Below, piece by piece: positions 1 through 9,479 of a stretch of 64,000 nucleotides of DNA. Location of the stretch: assembly GCF_014171575.1 (NCBI RefSeq), contig NZ_CP050453.1:1736001-1800000 (forward strand), written 5' to 3'. Positions within the stretch are counted from its first letter, which is position 1; each line of letters begins with the position of its first letter. A program made the position numbers and the translations under genes. The stretch is from Microbacterium sp. Se63.02b. Lineage in GTDB: Bacteria; Actinomycetota; Actinomycetes; Actinomycetales; Microbacteriaceae. Under the pieces are notes generated by a model. It saw only the letters and a program-made list of their open reading frames with translations, ran no database searches and had not been told where the DNA came from.

Positions 1-274
1 TGGTGCGGGTCGAGGCGCCCGTCGGCGACCCGAGCCCCTGGAACAGGACGTGGAAGACGGTCTGCGACAGCACGACCGCGACCGCGACGCGGACCCGTGA
101 CCGGCGCAGACCCACCAGCACGGCGGAGAGCGGGGTGAGGAGTGTCGCGACGGCGAGGATCAACAGCGGGTGCGGAGCAGCACCCCCACCGAGCGTGTGC
201 GATACCGCCGCGAGCAGTGTCGCGACCGTGGAGACGACGGCAGCGCGCACGAGTCGCAGTTGCCGGGCATTCAC
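1..274 (-). CDS. Membrane protein, N-terminal part only
   Basis: The reverse strand opens at GTG 274 and stays open to the window edge, giving the first 91 residues; the rest lies outside. Residues about 9-25, 36-54 and 60-78 are hydrophobic, so this is the start of a multi-pass membrane protein. I do not recognise a function. The GTG is chosen because a TAGGCT hexamer (281-286) lies exactly six bases upstream, the spacing seen at many starts in this window, which implies a leaderless message. It is divergent from rseP with a 65-base gap holding both promoters. Confidence 0.6.
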   Translation of the reverse strand, partial: MNARQLRLVRAAVVSTVATLLAAVSHTLGGGAAPHPLLILAVATLLTPLSAVLVGLRRSRVRVAVAVVLSQTVFHVLFQGLGSPTGASTRT

Positions 275-339
275 GCTGACAGCCTAGCCGCGCCGACAGC
301 GCCGGGCAGATTCCTAGCTGGGGGCAGTAGCGTTGGCAC

Positions 340-1651
340 GTGGAATTCCTGCTCTATCTGGGCGGCATCCTCTTCATGCTGATCGGCCTCGGGCTCTCGA
401 TCGGTCTGCACGAGGTCGGCCATCTCGTCCCCGCGAAGCTCTTCGGCGTGCGCGTCGGCCAGTACATGATCGGGTTCGGGCCCCGCCTGTGGTCGAAGCG
501 CATCGGTGAGACCGAGTACGGGTTCAAGATGCTTCCGCTCGGGGGCTTCATCTCGATGTCCGGGATGTACCCGCCGTCGAAGAACTCCGGTGCGGCGACG
601 GGCGTGTTCCGCTCCCTGATCCAGGACGCCCGCTCCGCCAACGACGAGACCATCGCCGAGGGCGCGGAGGACCGTGTCTTCTACCGCCTCCCCGTGTGGA
701 AGCGCGTCATCGTGATGCTCGGCGGACCGCTGATGAACCTCTTCCTCGCGGTCCTCGTGTTCACCGTGCTCCTCTCCGGAATCGGCTTGCAGCAGGGCAC
801 GACCACGATCTCCGCGGTGAGCGAGTGCGTGCTGCCGTCCTCGTCCACGGCGACGGAGTGCGCGGCAGACGACCCGGAGTCCCCGGCCGCCGAGGCCGGA
901 GTGCAGCCGGGAGATGTGCTCGTCGCCGTCGACGGACGCCCGGTGTCGACCTTCGCCGACGCGACCGCGATCATCCAGGCCTCACCCGGGGAGTCGCTCG
1001 ACGTCGTGGTGCGACGCGACGGCAGCGAGGAGTCCTGACCCTGACGCCGATCGCCGCGGAGCGGACGATCACCGACGCCAGCGGCGCGCCGGTGCTGGAT
1101 GAGGCCGGCGCTCCCGTGGTGAAGGAGGTCGGCTATGCGGGCATGTTCTCCCAGATGGGGTATGTGCAGCAGCCGCTTGCCGCCGGGCCCGAGATGGCAG
1201 CGGAGAACGTCGGCCGGGTCGCCTCCTGATCGTCACTCTGCCGGTACGGCTCTGGGACATCGGCGTCTCGCTGGTGACCGGGGGCGAGCGCGACCCCAAC
1301 GGGCCGCTCAGCGTGGTCGGGGTGGGTCGTCTGGCTGGTGAGGTCGCGGCGACCGATGCGCCCATCCTCAACCGGTTCGCGATCCTGTTGGGACTGCTGG
1401 GCTCGTTGAACATCGCCCTCTTCGTGTTCAACCTGATCCCGCTGCTGCCGCTCGACGGCGGTCACGTCGTGGTGGCGCTGTGGGACGGCGTCAAGCGGGC
1501 ATGGGCCAAGCTCTTCCGACGTCCGCCGCCGGCGCCCGTCGACGCCACGAAGCTCGTGCCGCTGACCGTCGTCGTCGCGGTGCTCCTGATCGCGATGGGC
1601 GCGTTGCTCCTGATCGCCGACGTGTTCAACCCGGTGGATCTGCTGGGCTGA
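340..1651 (+). CDS. rseP: M50 site-2 intramembrane zinc protease (RseP/Rip1 family), frame broken twice
   Basis: Membrane zinc protease of the family that cleaves anti-sigma factors and other regulators inside the membrane. The first membrane segment carries HEVGH (His24, Glu25, His28). A PDZ-like domain covers about residues 185-240, and the C-terminal membrane region carries the LDGG metal-ligand motif (around 1450-1465). As read, the protein lies in three frames (340-1038, then to about 1227, then to 1651). One extra G at 1029-1030 and one extra C at 1225-1226 would join them into about 437 residues, the usual family length, so the breaks look like sequence errors. GTG 340 sits six bases after TAGCGT (328-333). 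The usual upstream partner dxr is not adjacent. Confidence 0.85.
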
Positions 1652-1666
1652 ACGTCCGATGGGCCC

Positions 1667-3550
1667 TCACCCGAGTGCGTGGGCGACCAGACGCTCGAGC
1701 GTCTTTATGCCGTCGCGCGACAGGATCGACTCGAGGTGTCCCTGCACGGACGCGAAGTGCGGACCGCGCAGGGCGTAGACGTCGCCGGACGTCGGGTCCG
1801 CAGAGACCTCCACCGACCCGGTCGCGGTCGTGCCGGGCGTGACCCGGGCGGTGAAGGTGTTGTAGAAGCCGATCGAGGCGTCCTCGCCGAACACCGGCAC
1901 GGACTTCTGCAGGCCCTGGTGCGGGGCGTCGAGAGGTGTCAGCGCGATGTCGAACCCGTCGGCGAGGATCTGGTGACTGAGGCAGACCGCGATCAGAGGG
2001 CTTCCTGCCGCGAGTCGGTCGGCCACCACCTCGCGCATACGAGCGATCCGCGGGTTGTCCGTGTCTCGCGGATCCCCGGGGCCCGGCCCTGCGACGACGA
2101 TGTCGGCCTTCTCCAGATCCGCGTCCTCCACCTGGTTCCACGGGGCGATCGTGACGGCGAGACCGAGGTGACGGAGCTGGTGGGCGAGCATCGTGGTGAA
2201 CCGATCCTCGGCGTCGACGACCACGGCGGTGCGCCCGGCGAATGGACCCGTGAAGTCTTCGCCCTGCGGGTTGAGCCAGAACTCCGCCAGGCGCGCGTTA
2301 CGAGAAGACAGCAGCGCGGCGACCGTCGGATCGTCGGCGAGAACCTGCTGCTGCGTCGGTGCATCGGCGTCGCTGCGGGCCTCCGCCGCCCGGTCCCGGT
2401 CGATGGCGCCGATCGCGCCCAGCACGCCGGCGGCCTTGCCGTGAGTCTCCGACACCTCGCCCTGCGGGTCGGAGTGCCGCACGAGAGTCGCGCCGACGGG
2501 GACGCTGAGGGCGCCGTCTCGCAGGTACACGGTGCGGATGAGAATCGGTGCGTCCAGGTCGTGACCGCCGTCCGCGTTCGGGGTGAACAGCGCGGCGACG
2601 CCCGAGTAATACCCGCGCGGCTTCTCCTCGTGGCGTCGGATCACGGCGCACGCGTTCTGCATCGGGGAGCCGGTGACGGTCGGGGCGAACATCGTCTCCC
2701 GCAGGATGTCGCGCGGATCGAGGACGCTGCGACCGCGGAGCATGTACTCGGTGTGTGTGAGTCGGGACATCTCTTTGAGGTGGGGGCCGGTGATGCGCCC
2801 ACCGTCGGAGCACACGGCGCTCATCATCTTGAGCTCCTCGTCCACGACCATGAACAGCTCCTCGGTCTCCTTGGCGGAGGCGAGGAACTCGACGAGAGTC
2901 TCCTTGGTGGCGCCGCCGGCAGGATGACGGAACGTGCCGGAGATCGGGTTCATCGTGACGACGCCCTCGCGGGCGACGACGTGCGCCTCGGGGCTCGCGC
3001 CGACAGCGATGTGCCCTGGAGTGAAGACCGCGAACGTCCAATAGGCGCCACGCTCGTGCAGGAGAAGCGCGCGGAACCAGGTGAGTGCGGCCGTGCGGTC
3101 GTCGACATCGATGTTCGCGGTGAAATCGCGTCGGATGACGAAGTTCGCCCCCTCACCCCGACCGATCTCCTCGGCGATGACCTTCTCGACGATCGTCGCG
3201 TAGTCCGCGTCCGCGATGTCGAAACCGTCGTCGTGCAGCGGAACCGGGGTATCGGGCAGCGCCGTGAGGAGCTCGCCGGTCGGCAGATGGAGATGTTCGT
3301 CGACGATCACGCAGCGCAACGGAGCGCCGTCGTCCTGCGCCACGAACCCGCGCTCGCGCACCTGGCGATAGGGGACCATGGCGAAGACCTCGCGCGGTGT
3401 GCCGTCGATCGTCAGCGGGATGTCGGCGAGCAGGTCGACGTCGACGACGTCGCCGCTGAGCAGCTCCACGGTGTCCGCGCCGTGGCGCGCGATCAGCACG
3501 AAGGATGCTGCCGGGTCCGCGCTGAGCTCGGCGAGTCGTGAGAGGGTCAT
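1667..3550 (-). CDS. trpEG: Fused anthranilate synthase (TrpE-TrpG type)
   Basis: Single 627-residue chain joining a chorismate-binding synthase domain (about residues 120-410) to a class I glutamine amidotransferase domain (about 435-627). It should convert chorismate and glutamine to anthranilate, the first step of tryptophan synthesis. The amidotransferase triad is visible as Cys523 (AVCLSHQ) and His605/Glu607 (GHLES). The synthase half has the PISGT and TVTGSP motifs in the divergent form shared with PhzE-like enzymes, so an aminodeoxyisochorismate synthase is the alternative. The upstream Trp-rich leader with attenuator argues strongly for a tryptophan role, as in Streptomyces trpE(G). 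ATG 3550 is the start; the open frame continuing upstream on this strand is not coding. It faces rseP tail to tail with a 15-base gap. Confidence 0.85.
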   Translation of the reverse strand: MTLSRLAELSADPAASFVLIARHGADTVELLSGDVVDVDLLADIPLTIDGTPREVFAMVPYRQVRERGFVAQDDGAPLRCVIVDEHLHLPTGELLTALPDTPVPLHDDGFDIADADYATIVEKVIAEEIGRGEGANFVIRRDFTANIDVDDRTAALTWFRALLLHERGAYWTFAVFTPGHIAVGASPEAHVVAREGVVTMNPISGTFRHPAGGATKETLVEFLASAKETEELFMVVDEELKMMSAVCSDGGRITGPHLKEMSRLTHTEYMLRGRSVLDPRDILRETMFAPTVTGSPMQNACAVIRRHEEKPRGYYSGVAALFTPNADGGHDLDAPILIRTVYLRDGALSVPVGATLVRHSDPQGEVSETHGKAAGVLGAIGAIDRDRAAEARSDADAPTQQQVLADDPTVAALLSSRNARLAEFWLNPQGEDFTGPFAGRTAVVVDAEDRFTTMLAHQLRHLGLAVTIAPWNQVEDADLEKADIVVAGPGPGDPRDTDNPRIARMREVVADRLAAGSPLIAVCLSHQILADGFDIALTPLDAPHQGLQKSVPVFGEDASIGFYNTFTARVTPGTTATGSVEVSADPTSGDVYALRGPHFASVQGHLESILSRDGIKTLERLVAHALG

Positions 3551-3586
3551 GGCTGTCTCCTGTGCAAGGCTCCGGCTCGGCGCAAC

Positions 3587-3611
3587 GAAAAGACCGCCCC
3601 GGAGGCGGTCT
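3587..3611 (-). terminator. Attenuator terminator hairpin before trpEG
   Basis: On the reverse strand an 8-bp perfect stem (arms 3604-3611 and 3591-3598, five-base loop) is followed directly by four T residues (complement of 3587-3590). This is an intrinsic terminator placed between the leader peptide and trpEG, 37 bases before the trpEG start. Confidence 0.8.
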
Positions 3612-3650
3612 GGATTCGTGGGAACGCGAACACACCGCCTAGGAGGCGGG
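3604..3650 (-). promoter_or_regulatory. trp antiterminator pairing segments
   Basis: Segment 1 (3645-3649, CCGCC in the RNA) overlaps the end of the leader peptide just after its Trp codons and pairs with segment 2 (3635-3639, GGCGG). Segment 2 can instead pair with segment 3 (3604-3609, ACCGCC), which is the first arm of the terminator. A ribosome stalled on the Trp codons would cover segment 1, free segment 2 to pair with 3, and prevent termination. This is the classic four-segment transcription attenuator; the pairings are read directly, the mechanism is by analogy with known trp leaders. Confidence 0.75.
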
Positions 3651-3674
3651 CCACCAGGTGAAGTTCGCGAGCAT
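3639..3674 (-). CDS. trpL: trp operon leader peptide
   Basis: Eleven-codon open frame reading M-L-A-N-F-T-W-W-P-A-S then TAG. The two tandem Trp codons (complement of 3651-3656) lie immediately before the first pairing segment of the attenuator, the arrangement needed for sensing charged tRNA-Trp. A TAGTTT hexamer (3681-3686) is six bases upstream of the ATG, so the leader is probably translated from a leaderless message. The next gene on the strand is trpEG. It is too short for normal gene callers. Confidence 0.85.
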   Translation of the reverse strand: MLANFTWWPAS

Positions 3675-3680
3675 GGGCCG

Positions 3681-3686
3681 AAACTA
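3681..3686 (-). promoter_or_regulatory. -10 hexamer of the trp leader
   Basis: TAGTTT on the reverse strand, six bases before the trpL ATG, fits TANNNT. No good -35 is obvious in the GC-rich sequence upstream. Confidence 0.5.
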
Positions 3687-3769
3687 CCACACCGGCGGTG
3701 CGCGCCCCTGGTGCATGACATGGCGCGGTCGTCCAGCCCGCATGCATCCTGGCGGCGTAGGCTGGGAGC

Positions 3770-4921
3770 GTGCCAGCAGTGAACCTCGGAATGCCGAAGA
3801 TCCCCGAAGTCCTCGCCCCGCGCCGCAAGTCCCGGCAGATCAAGGTGGGCAAGGTGCTCGTGGGCGGCGACGCTCCCGTCAGCGTCCAGTCGATGACGAC
3901 CACGAAGACGACCGACATCAACGGGACGCTGCAGCAGATCGCCGAGCTCACCGCGTCGGGTTGCGAGATCGTGCGCGTCGCGGTTCCGCACCAGGACGAC
4001 GCCGACGCGCTCAAGATCATCGCGATGAAGAGTCAGATCCCCGTCATCGCCGACATCCACTTCCAGCCGCGCTACATCTATACGGCGATCGACGCCGGAT
4101 GCGGAGCCGTCCGCGTGAACCCCGGCAACATCCGGGAGTTCGACGGCAACGTCGGCAAGATCGCAGAGGCCGCCAAGGCCGCCGGCGTCTCGCTGCGCAT
4201 CGGCGTGAACGCGGGATCGCTGGATCGCCGGATCCTCACCAAGTACGGCAAGGCCACGGCGGAGGCTCTGGTCGAGAGTGCTGTCTGGGAGGCGTCGCTG
4301 TTCGAGGAGCACGACTTCCACGACTTCAAGATCTCGGTCAAGCACAACGACCCCATCGTGATGGTCAAGGCGTACCGGCAGCTGGCCGAGCGGGGCGACT
4401 GGCCCCTCCACCTCGGCGTGACCGAGGCGGGTCCGGCATTCCAGGGCACGATCAAGAGCGCGACGGCGTTCGGCATCCTGCTCGGCGAGGGCATCGGCGA
4501 CACCATCCGCGTCTCCCTGTCGGCACCGCCGGCAGAAGAGGTCAAGGTGGGGCACCAGATCCTGCAGTCGCTCAACCTGCGCGAGCGCAAGCTCGAGATC
4601 GTCTCGTGCCCGTCGTGCGGTCGCGCCCAGGTCGACGTCTACACCCTCGCGGAAGACGTCACAGAGGGGCTCAAGGACATGACCGTCCCGCTGCGCGTCG
4701 CCGTCATGGGCTGCGTCGTGAACGGCCCGGGTGAGGCCCGCGAGGCCGACCTCGGAGTGGCGTCCGGCAACGGCAAGGGGCAGATCTTCGTCAAGGGCGA
4801 GGTCATCAAGACGGTGCCCGAGGCCGACATCGTCGCGACGCTGATCGAAGAAGCCAACCGGATCGCCGCAGAGATGGGTCCTGGCGCCCCTCTCGGCACC
4901 GCCCAGGTCGTCACGGTCTGA
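3770..4921 (+). CDS. ispG: 4-hydroxy-3-methylbut-2-en-1-yl diphosphate synthase
   Basis: Flavodoxin/ferredoxin-dependent iron-sulfur enzyme (GcpE) of the MEP isoprenoid pathway, converting the cyclic diphosphate MEcPP to HMBPP. The 383-residue protein has the TIM-barrel N-terminal domain and the C-terminal 4Fe-4S domain, with ligands Cys280 and Cys283 (CPSC) and Cys315 ([11 protein letters not shown]). Length is normal. GTG 3770 is six bases after TAGGCT, which selects it over the in-frame GTG at 3779. The gene often clusters with dxr and rseP in actinobacteria; here trpEG sits between rseP and ispG on the other strand and dxr is not adjacent. Confidence 0.95.
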   Translation: MPAVNLGMPKIPEVLAPRRKSRQIKVGKVLVGGDAPVSVQSMTTTKTTDINGTLQQIAELTASGCEIVRVAVPHQDDADALKIIAMKSQIPVIADIHFQPRYIYTAIDAGCGAVRVNPGNIREFDGNVGKIAEAAKAAGVSLRIGVNAGSLDRRILTKYGKATAEALVESAVWEASLFEEHDFHDFKISVKHNDPIVMVKAYRQLAERGDWPLHLGVTEAGPAFQGTIKSATAFGILLGEGIGDTIRVSLSAPPAEEVKVGHQILQSLNLRERKLEIVSCPSCGRAQVDVYTLAEDVTEGLKDMTVPLRVAVMGCVVNGPGEAREADLGVASGNGKGQIFVKGEVIKTVPEADIVATLIEEANRIAAEMGPGAPLGTAQVVTV

Positions 4922-4965
4922 AACCCGCGTCACGAGACGGCAGCGCCGTCGCACCGAGGAGAGCC

Positions 4966-5829
4966 ATGTCGACACCCACCATCGTGACCTTCCCGGGGAG
5001 CCGTCACGGGCTCCGGCGCCGTCACGCGCGTCGAGCGCGGCCAGGATGGAGTCGTGGTGATCGTCGACACCACACCTTTCCACCCCGTGGACCACACGTG
5101 GCCCGATCAGCCCGGTGACCGCGGCTCTCTCACCGTCGGCGGCGATTCTGCGTCGATCGTCGAAGCGGTCATGGTCGCGGCTTCCGAGGAGGGGCCTTCG
5201 CCGTCGGAAGCGACATCCCGGTCAAGCGCGGCGCCGAAGGCTGGACCTGGCTGGTCGGACACCGGATCGAGGGGGAACCGCCGGCCGCGCTCGTCGAGGG
5301 AGCGCCCGTGAGCATGTCGGTCGATGTCGCGCATCGCGATGGTCTCAGCCGCGGCCATACCGCCTGCCACCTCGCCTCCCTCGCCCTCGATCTGGCCCTC
5401 GCAGATCTGTGGCGCAAGGATCCCGGACAGGACGCGATCGGGAACCCCGACTTCGAAGGTCGTGCGAATCAGTCCAGCCGCATCCGCGAAGACGGCGCGG
5501 TCGATGAGTATCGCCTCGGCAAGAGCCTCCGTCGCGCGGGTTTCGACACCGAGACCTTCGCCGCCACCCTGGCCGAACGTGAGGAGCGGATCAACGCGCA
5601 GCTCGCCGCATGGATCGCGACGGGTGCCTCCAGCCGGATCGAGACGGAGGGTCCGACGATCGTGGACAGGCGACGCTGGCACTGCGAGCTCCCCGAGGCA
5701 GAAGCGGTGATCCTGTGCGGTGGCACCCACGTGACGTCGCTCGCCGATTTCTCCTCGATCTCGGTGTCGCTCGATCTGAGCGACCCGCAGCTGCTCGTGA
5801 TGACGACGACGGCCTCGGCCGCGGTCTGA
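4966..5829 (+). CDS. AlaX-like alanyl-tRNA editing protein, frame broken twice
   Basis: Free-standing editing domain related to the second additional domain of alanyl- and threonyl-tRNA synthetases, expected to hydrolyse mischarged aminoacyl-tRNA(Ala). Zinc motifs are visible: an N-terminal DTTPFHP stretch, HTACH (HxxxH) and CGGTH (CxxxH). The coding sequence is split: ATG 4966 in one frame to about 4998, a second frame to about 5196, and a third to 5829. One G fewer in the run at 4995-4998 and one G more at 5194-5197 restore a single protein of about 287 residues. It follows ispG by 44 bases and may be co-transcribed with it. It converges on the GntR gene. Confidence 0.75.
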
Positions 5830-5845
5830 TCGCCGGCCCCGACCG

Positions 5846-6196
5846 TCACCAGATGGCGCGGAGCACGCGCTGCGCATCCGCCAGCGTGAGTCCTTCCGCC
5901 TTCGCGGCGGCGGACAGGGCGCGGGCCACGTCGGCGATGCCTCCGGCGACGGGCTGCACGGTGTCGCTCACCCTCGTGCCGGAGCCGATCCGCGACGTCA
6001 CGAGACCGTCATCCTCGAGGATGCGATACGCCTTGGCGACGGTCCCCGGTGCGATGCCGAGGTCCGATGCGAGTTGGCGGACCGAGGGAAGCCGATCCCC
6101 GGCCAGCAGGTGTCCGGTCGTGATCAGGCCGCGGAGCTGCCCGTGCACCTGTTCCGCCGGGGACTCACCGCTGTCCCGGGTGATCGTGATGATCAT
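5846..6196 (-). CDS. GntR-family (YtrA-type) transcriptional regulator
   Basis: Short regulator of 116 residues with an N-terminal winged helix (residues about 10-75, with the VRQLASDLGIAPGTVAKAYR recognition region) and only a brief C-terminal tail, which is the YtrA subfamily layout. Its ATG overlaps the stop of the upstream membrane-protein gene by four bases, so the two are translationally coupled. The nested palindrome before the pair (7107-7153) is the likely operator, implying autorepression of the operon. The ligand is unknown; YtrA-type regulators often respond to cell-envelope stress. Confidence 0.85.
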   Translation of the reverse strand: MIITITRDSGESPAEQVHGQLRGLITTGHLLAGDRLPSVRQLASDLGIAPGTVAKAYRILEDDGLVTSRIGSGTRVSDTVQPVAGGIADVARALSAAAKAEGLTLADAQRVLRAIW

Positions 6197-7106
6197 GAGG
6201 TGTGCACCGGGACCTGCCGTCGTGTGCGGATCGCGACGCCGGTGAGTGCCGCGAGCATCCACAGCGCCAGCCCGGCGACCGTCGCGGCGGTTCCCGCGAT
6301 GAAGAGCACCGGTTGCATGGCGGCGAAAGGGGTGCCGAGGGAGATCATGCCTAGTTCGTTCCCCGACACCGACAGCATGATCGAGGCGGTGCCGCGGAGG
6401 GAGTTGAACACGACGGCGAGGTGGAGGAGGACGGCTCCGGACGCCAGGCGCGTGATGTTGTCTGCGCGGGTGCGGCGGATGGCCGTGTCGTGGGCGACGT
6501 CTTCGCCCCATGCCGGTCGCGGGAGCCGGATCCATGCCACGGCGGTGACGACGAGGACGGTGACGAGCAGGGCCAGGGACGGAAGGGAGTGGTACCAGCC
6601 GTAGATACCCGACGACGCGGAGGTGCCAGACGTGCCGAGGGTGATCGTGAACCGGGTGTGGTGACCGAGCTCGTCGGTCTCGGATGCGGCGCCGGCGGCC
6701 AGGGTGAGCGCGAGCGCGATGGCGGCGAGCGATCCCAGCAGGATCGGCTGGCGCGGACGGACGAACGTCCCGATCGTGCGGGGCGCGAGCCGGGCGGATG
6801 TGCTCGTCCGTGCGGGTCGCGCCGCGAACGAGAGCACGACGACGCCGAAGATCCCGAGGACCAGGGGGAGCGCGGCCAGGAAGCCGAGGTCGGTCCAGAG
6901 CGGGGACCCCCGCCGAAAGCTGTCGCGCGAGGAGCCAGCACCACCAGGATGGGGAGAGCTCCCGCGATCACGGCGGCGACGGCGTCCAGCCCCATCATCC
7001 GCGGCGTGTGTCGGAGAAGCGTCCATCGGAGGGCGAGGGCGATGCCCAGGGCGAGAAGGATCGGCCCCCAGAGAAGGAGCATGAACAGGGCCAAGGTCGC
7101 CTCCAT
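6193..7106 (-). CDS. Multi-pass membrane protein coupled to GntR regulator, one frame break
   Basis: About 304 residues with roughly six hydrophobic segments, starting MEATLALFMLLLWGP and ending in VPVHTS. No catalytic motif is visible. Some residues and the gene pairing resemble DUF1648-type membrane proteins encoded with YtrA regulators, but I do not assign a family firmly. The frame changes once around 6904-6910; one extra base in that C/G-rich run restores a continuous protein. ATG 7106 follows a promoter with TTGAAG and CATAAT separated by 18 bases, lying inside the operator palindrome. The stop overlaps the GntR start. Confidence 0.65.
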
Positions 7107-7153
7107 AGTGTGTCACCGTATCGACACATTATGTATCAATGAGGTGACACACT
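7107..7153 (-). promoter_or_regulatory. Promoter with nested palindromic operator
   Basis: Two inverted repeats share the same centre (7130). The outer arms AGTGTGTCACC (7107-7117) and GGTGACACACT (7143-7153) are perfect complements. The inner 15-bp element (7123-7137) has GACACA and TGTATC arms. On the reverse strand CATAAT serves as -10 and TTGAAG, 18 bases upstream, as -35, so a repressor bound here would block RNA polymerase. The GntR regulator encoded in the operon is the obvious candidate. Confidence 0.75.
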
Positions 7154-7177
7154 TCAAGGCGAACCCGGACGGCCGCC

Positions 7178-8590
7178 TCAGAGGGCGAGCTCGACGTCCC
7201 CCTTGGCGATGTCGGTGCTCACCACGCGGAGGCGCACGAGGTCACCGGGCTTGGCGTCATCAGGCACCGGGGCGGTGGCGGTGACCGGCGGTACGGCGAT
7301 CTGGACCTCGGCGCGCTCGCCCCGCAGCTCGATCACGGTCGCCTCGATGATCGTCCCGACGAGCGGGGTGAGGACCGCGGCCTCGACGCAGGCGACCGTG
7401 GCGGTGTTCAGTCGTGACGCACGTTGCCCGGACTCCTGCATGAGTGCCGGGAGGTCGGCGAGGAGTCGCGCGCCCACTCCGGCACCGGATCGCCGTTCGA
7501 CACCGCGAGGCAGATGGCGAGGGTCCATCGATCGACCAGGCGGCGCAGAGGTGCGGTCGCATGCGCGTACGGGGCTGCGATGGCCGCCTGCAGCGCATCC
7601 GTCGGCGTCTCGCCGTCGAACACCGGTAGCCGGCACCGCGGAAGAGCGATGCGGCGGCCTCGAGGACGGGAAGGGTGAGCGGGTCGCTGCGGTCGAGGTC
7701 GCGAAGATATTCGCCGTACGTGCCCCTCGTCCAGGGGCGCCCCAGAGCCGTGGTCTGCAGTCGGAACGTGTCGAACGCCGCGTCGTCCGGCTCGGGCATG
7801 GTGCGGAGGATGCCGACCCCGGCCTCGAGCATCAGCGACGCCGCGGCCATCCCGGTCATGAGCGAGAGCTGGGCGTTCCACTCCTCGACCGGGAGGGGAC
7901 TGCGACGTTCGATCGCGTAGGTGCCCTCCTCGGTGCGCACGACCTCCTCGTCGGGCAGATTGAGGCTCGCACCTCCGCGCAGCCGCTCCTGTTCGAGTCG
8001 GAGGGCGCCGATCACGGGCAGGAGAGCCGCGGGGCCGTCCGCGCCCCGATCGAGGGACTCCTGTGTGGTCGCGTAGTCGAGCTGTTCCCGTGAGCGGATG
8101 AGCGCGCGTTCGAGGCGGAAGTCCGTGACGGCGCCCGCGGAGTCGAGCGCCAGCGTCCAGACCAGCGCCGGGCGGTCGACGCCGGGCAGCAGCGAGGCGC
8201 GGTCCTCGCTCAACACGGGGGATGCAGCGGAATCCGGCCGTCCGCGGCATACAGCGTCTGTCCCCGGCGCCGGGCTTCCGCATCGACGGCGCCGCCGGGC
8301 CGGACGAATCCGGGGACGTCGGCGATCGCATAGCGGACCGAGTATCCGGAGCCGTCGCGCGCGAGATGGAAGGCCTGGTCGAGGTCGCGCGAACCCGCGG
8401 GGTCCAGGGTCGCGAAAGGAAGGTGGGTGAGATCGAGTTCGGGAGTCGTCGGCGATGTCGCTTCGGCCTCGGCGAGCACGTCTTCGGGGAACGACGACGG
8501 GGCGTCCAGCGACTCCCGCAGAGAGGCGAGCGCGGATGCGAGTTCGGTCTGTGCGGCGGACGGGGCGACATGCGATCGGCGCTGGGGCAT
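7178..8590 (-). CDS. RNB-domain (RNase II/R family) ribonuclease, frame broken three times
   Basis: Exoribonuclease of the RNase II superfamily, about 470 residues, the compact actinobacterial form. The N-terminal part carries the metal-binding cluster DPAGSRDLDQ, matching the DxxxxxDxD pattern with Gln in the fourth place as is common in this subgroup. A C-terminal beta-barrel-like region resembles an S1 domain. As read, it changes frame at about 8217-8221, 7631 and 7470; one added base in each short G/C run restores one protein. The ATG at 8590 lies six bases after TAGTGT on the reverse strand. It is divergent from the next gene with a 79-base gap. Confidence 0.8.
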
Positions 8591-8669
8591 GGCTCCACAC
8601 TATGGCGAGGAGCCGGCTGAGGAGCAGGGAACCGGCCCCCGCCCGGCCAGACCGCGTTAGCGTGGAGCC

Positions 8670-9439
8670 ATGACCACTGCTGCGAAGGCCCAGACCCTTG
8701 TCGGACTCTATGACGCTCCGGAGATCCTCCGCGTCGTGAACGTGTGGGACGTCGTCTCGGCACGCGCGGTCGCCGCCCTCCCGGAGACGAAGGCCCTCGC
8801 CACCGCCGGCCACGGCATCGCCGCGTCGTTCGGCTACGACGACGGCGCGACCCCTCGCGAGGTCATGATCGACATGGTCGGGCGCATCGCCGCGGCAGTC
8901 GAGGTCCCCGTCTCCGCCGACCTCGACGACGGCTACGGGGACGCGGGGAGACCACCCGGCTCGCGATCGGCGCCGGCGTGGTCGGCGCCAACGTCGAGGA
9001 CCGCCTCAAGCCGCTCGACGAATCCGTCGCCGTGGTCGACGCGATCGTCAAGGCGGCGGAGGCCGAGGGCGTGCCTTTCGCCCTCAATGCGCGCACCGAC
9101 GCGTTCGTCCGAGCAGGGCACCGACCGGTGCAGGAGAGCATCGCCGACGCCATCCAGCGCGGACGCGCGTTCCTCGACGCCGGAGCGACCGCCGTCTTCG
9201 TGCCGGGCATCCTCGACATGAACGTCACCCGCCAACTCGTCGAGGGCATCGGGGAGCGCAAGGTCAGCGTGATCGGTCTTCCCGGAGCTCTCGCTGCGTC
9301 CGAGTACGAGAAGCTCGGCGTCACGCGCATCTCCTACGGCCCTCTTCCCCAGCGGGTCGCCCTGACCGCGCTGCAGGAGTTCGCGGCCGACCTGTACGCG
9401 GGCGGCGTCGTCCCGGCGAACCTGCCGGCCCTCAACTGA
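8670..9439 (+). CDS. Isocitrate lyase/PEP mutase superfamily enzyme, one frame break
   Basis: TIM-barrel enzyme of about 256 residues. The motif SADLDDGYGD gives the magnesium-binding aspartates, and GANVEDRL is the next conserved strand. The Lys-Lys-Cys-Gly-His loop of true isocitrate lyase is absent, so the reaction is more likely that of a PEP mutase/oxaloacetate hydrolase-like or methylisocitrate lyase-like member; the substrate cannot be read from sequence. The frame breaks at 8943-8946, where one extra G (GGGG to GGGGG) gives DAGETTRLA and a continuous protein. ATG 8670 lies six bases after TAGCGT. Confidence 0.8.
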
Positions 9440-9479
9440 CCGCGAAAGAAGAGTGACCACGGCTCACTAGACTTGCTGC

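Noticed and set aside
340..1651. Programmed frameshifting in rseP and other split genes
   Set aside because: There is no common slippery heptamer or downstream structure; breaks fall in ordinary G/C runs in unrelated genes and in both directions, which fits sequence error better.
3551..5095. 1142-residue reverse-strand frame extending trpEG far upstream
   Set aside because: The extra part is antisense to ispG and contains the trp leader and attenuator; ATG 3550 has the family N-terminus.
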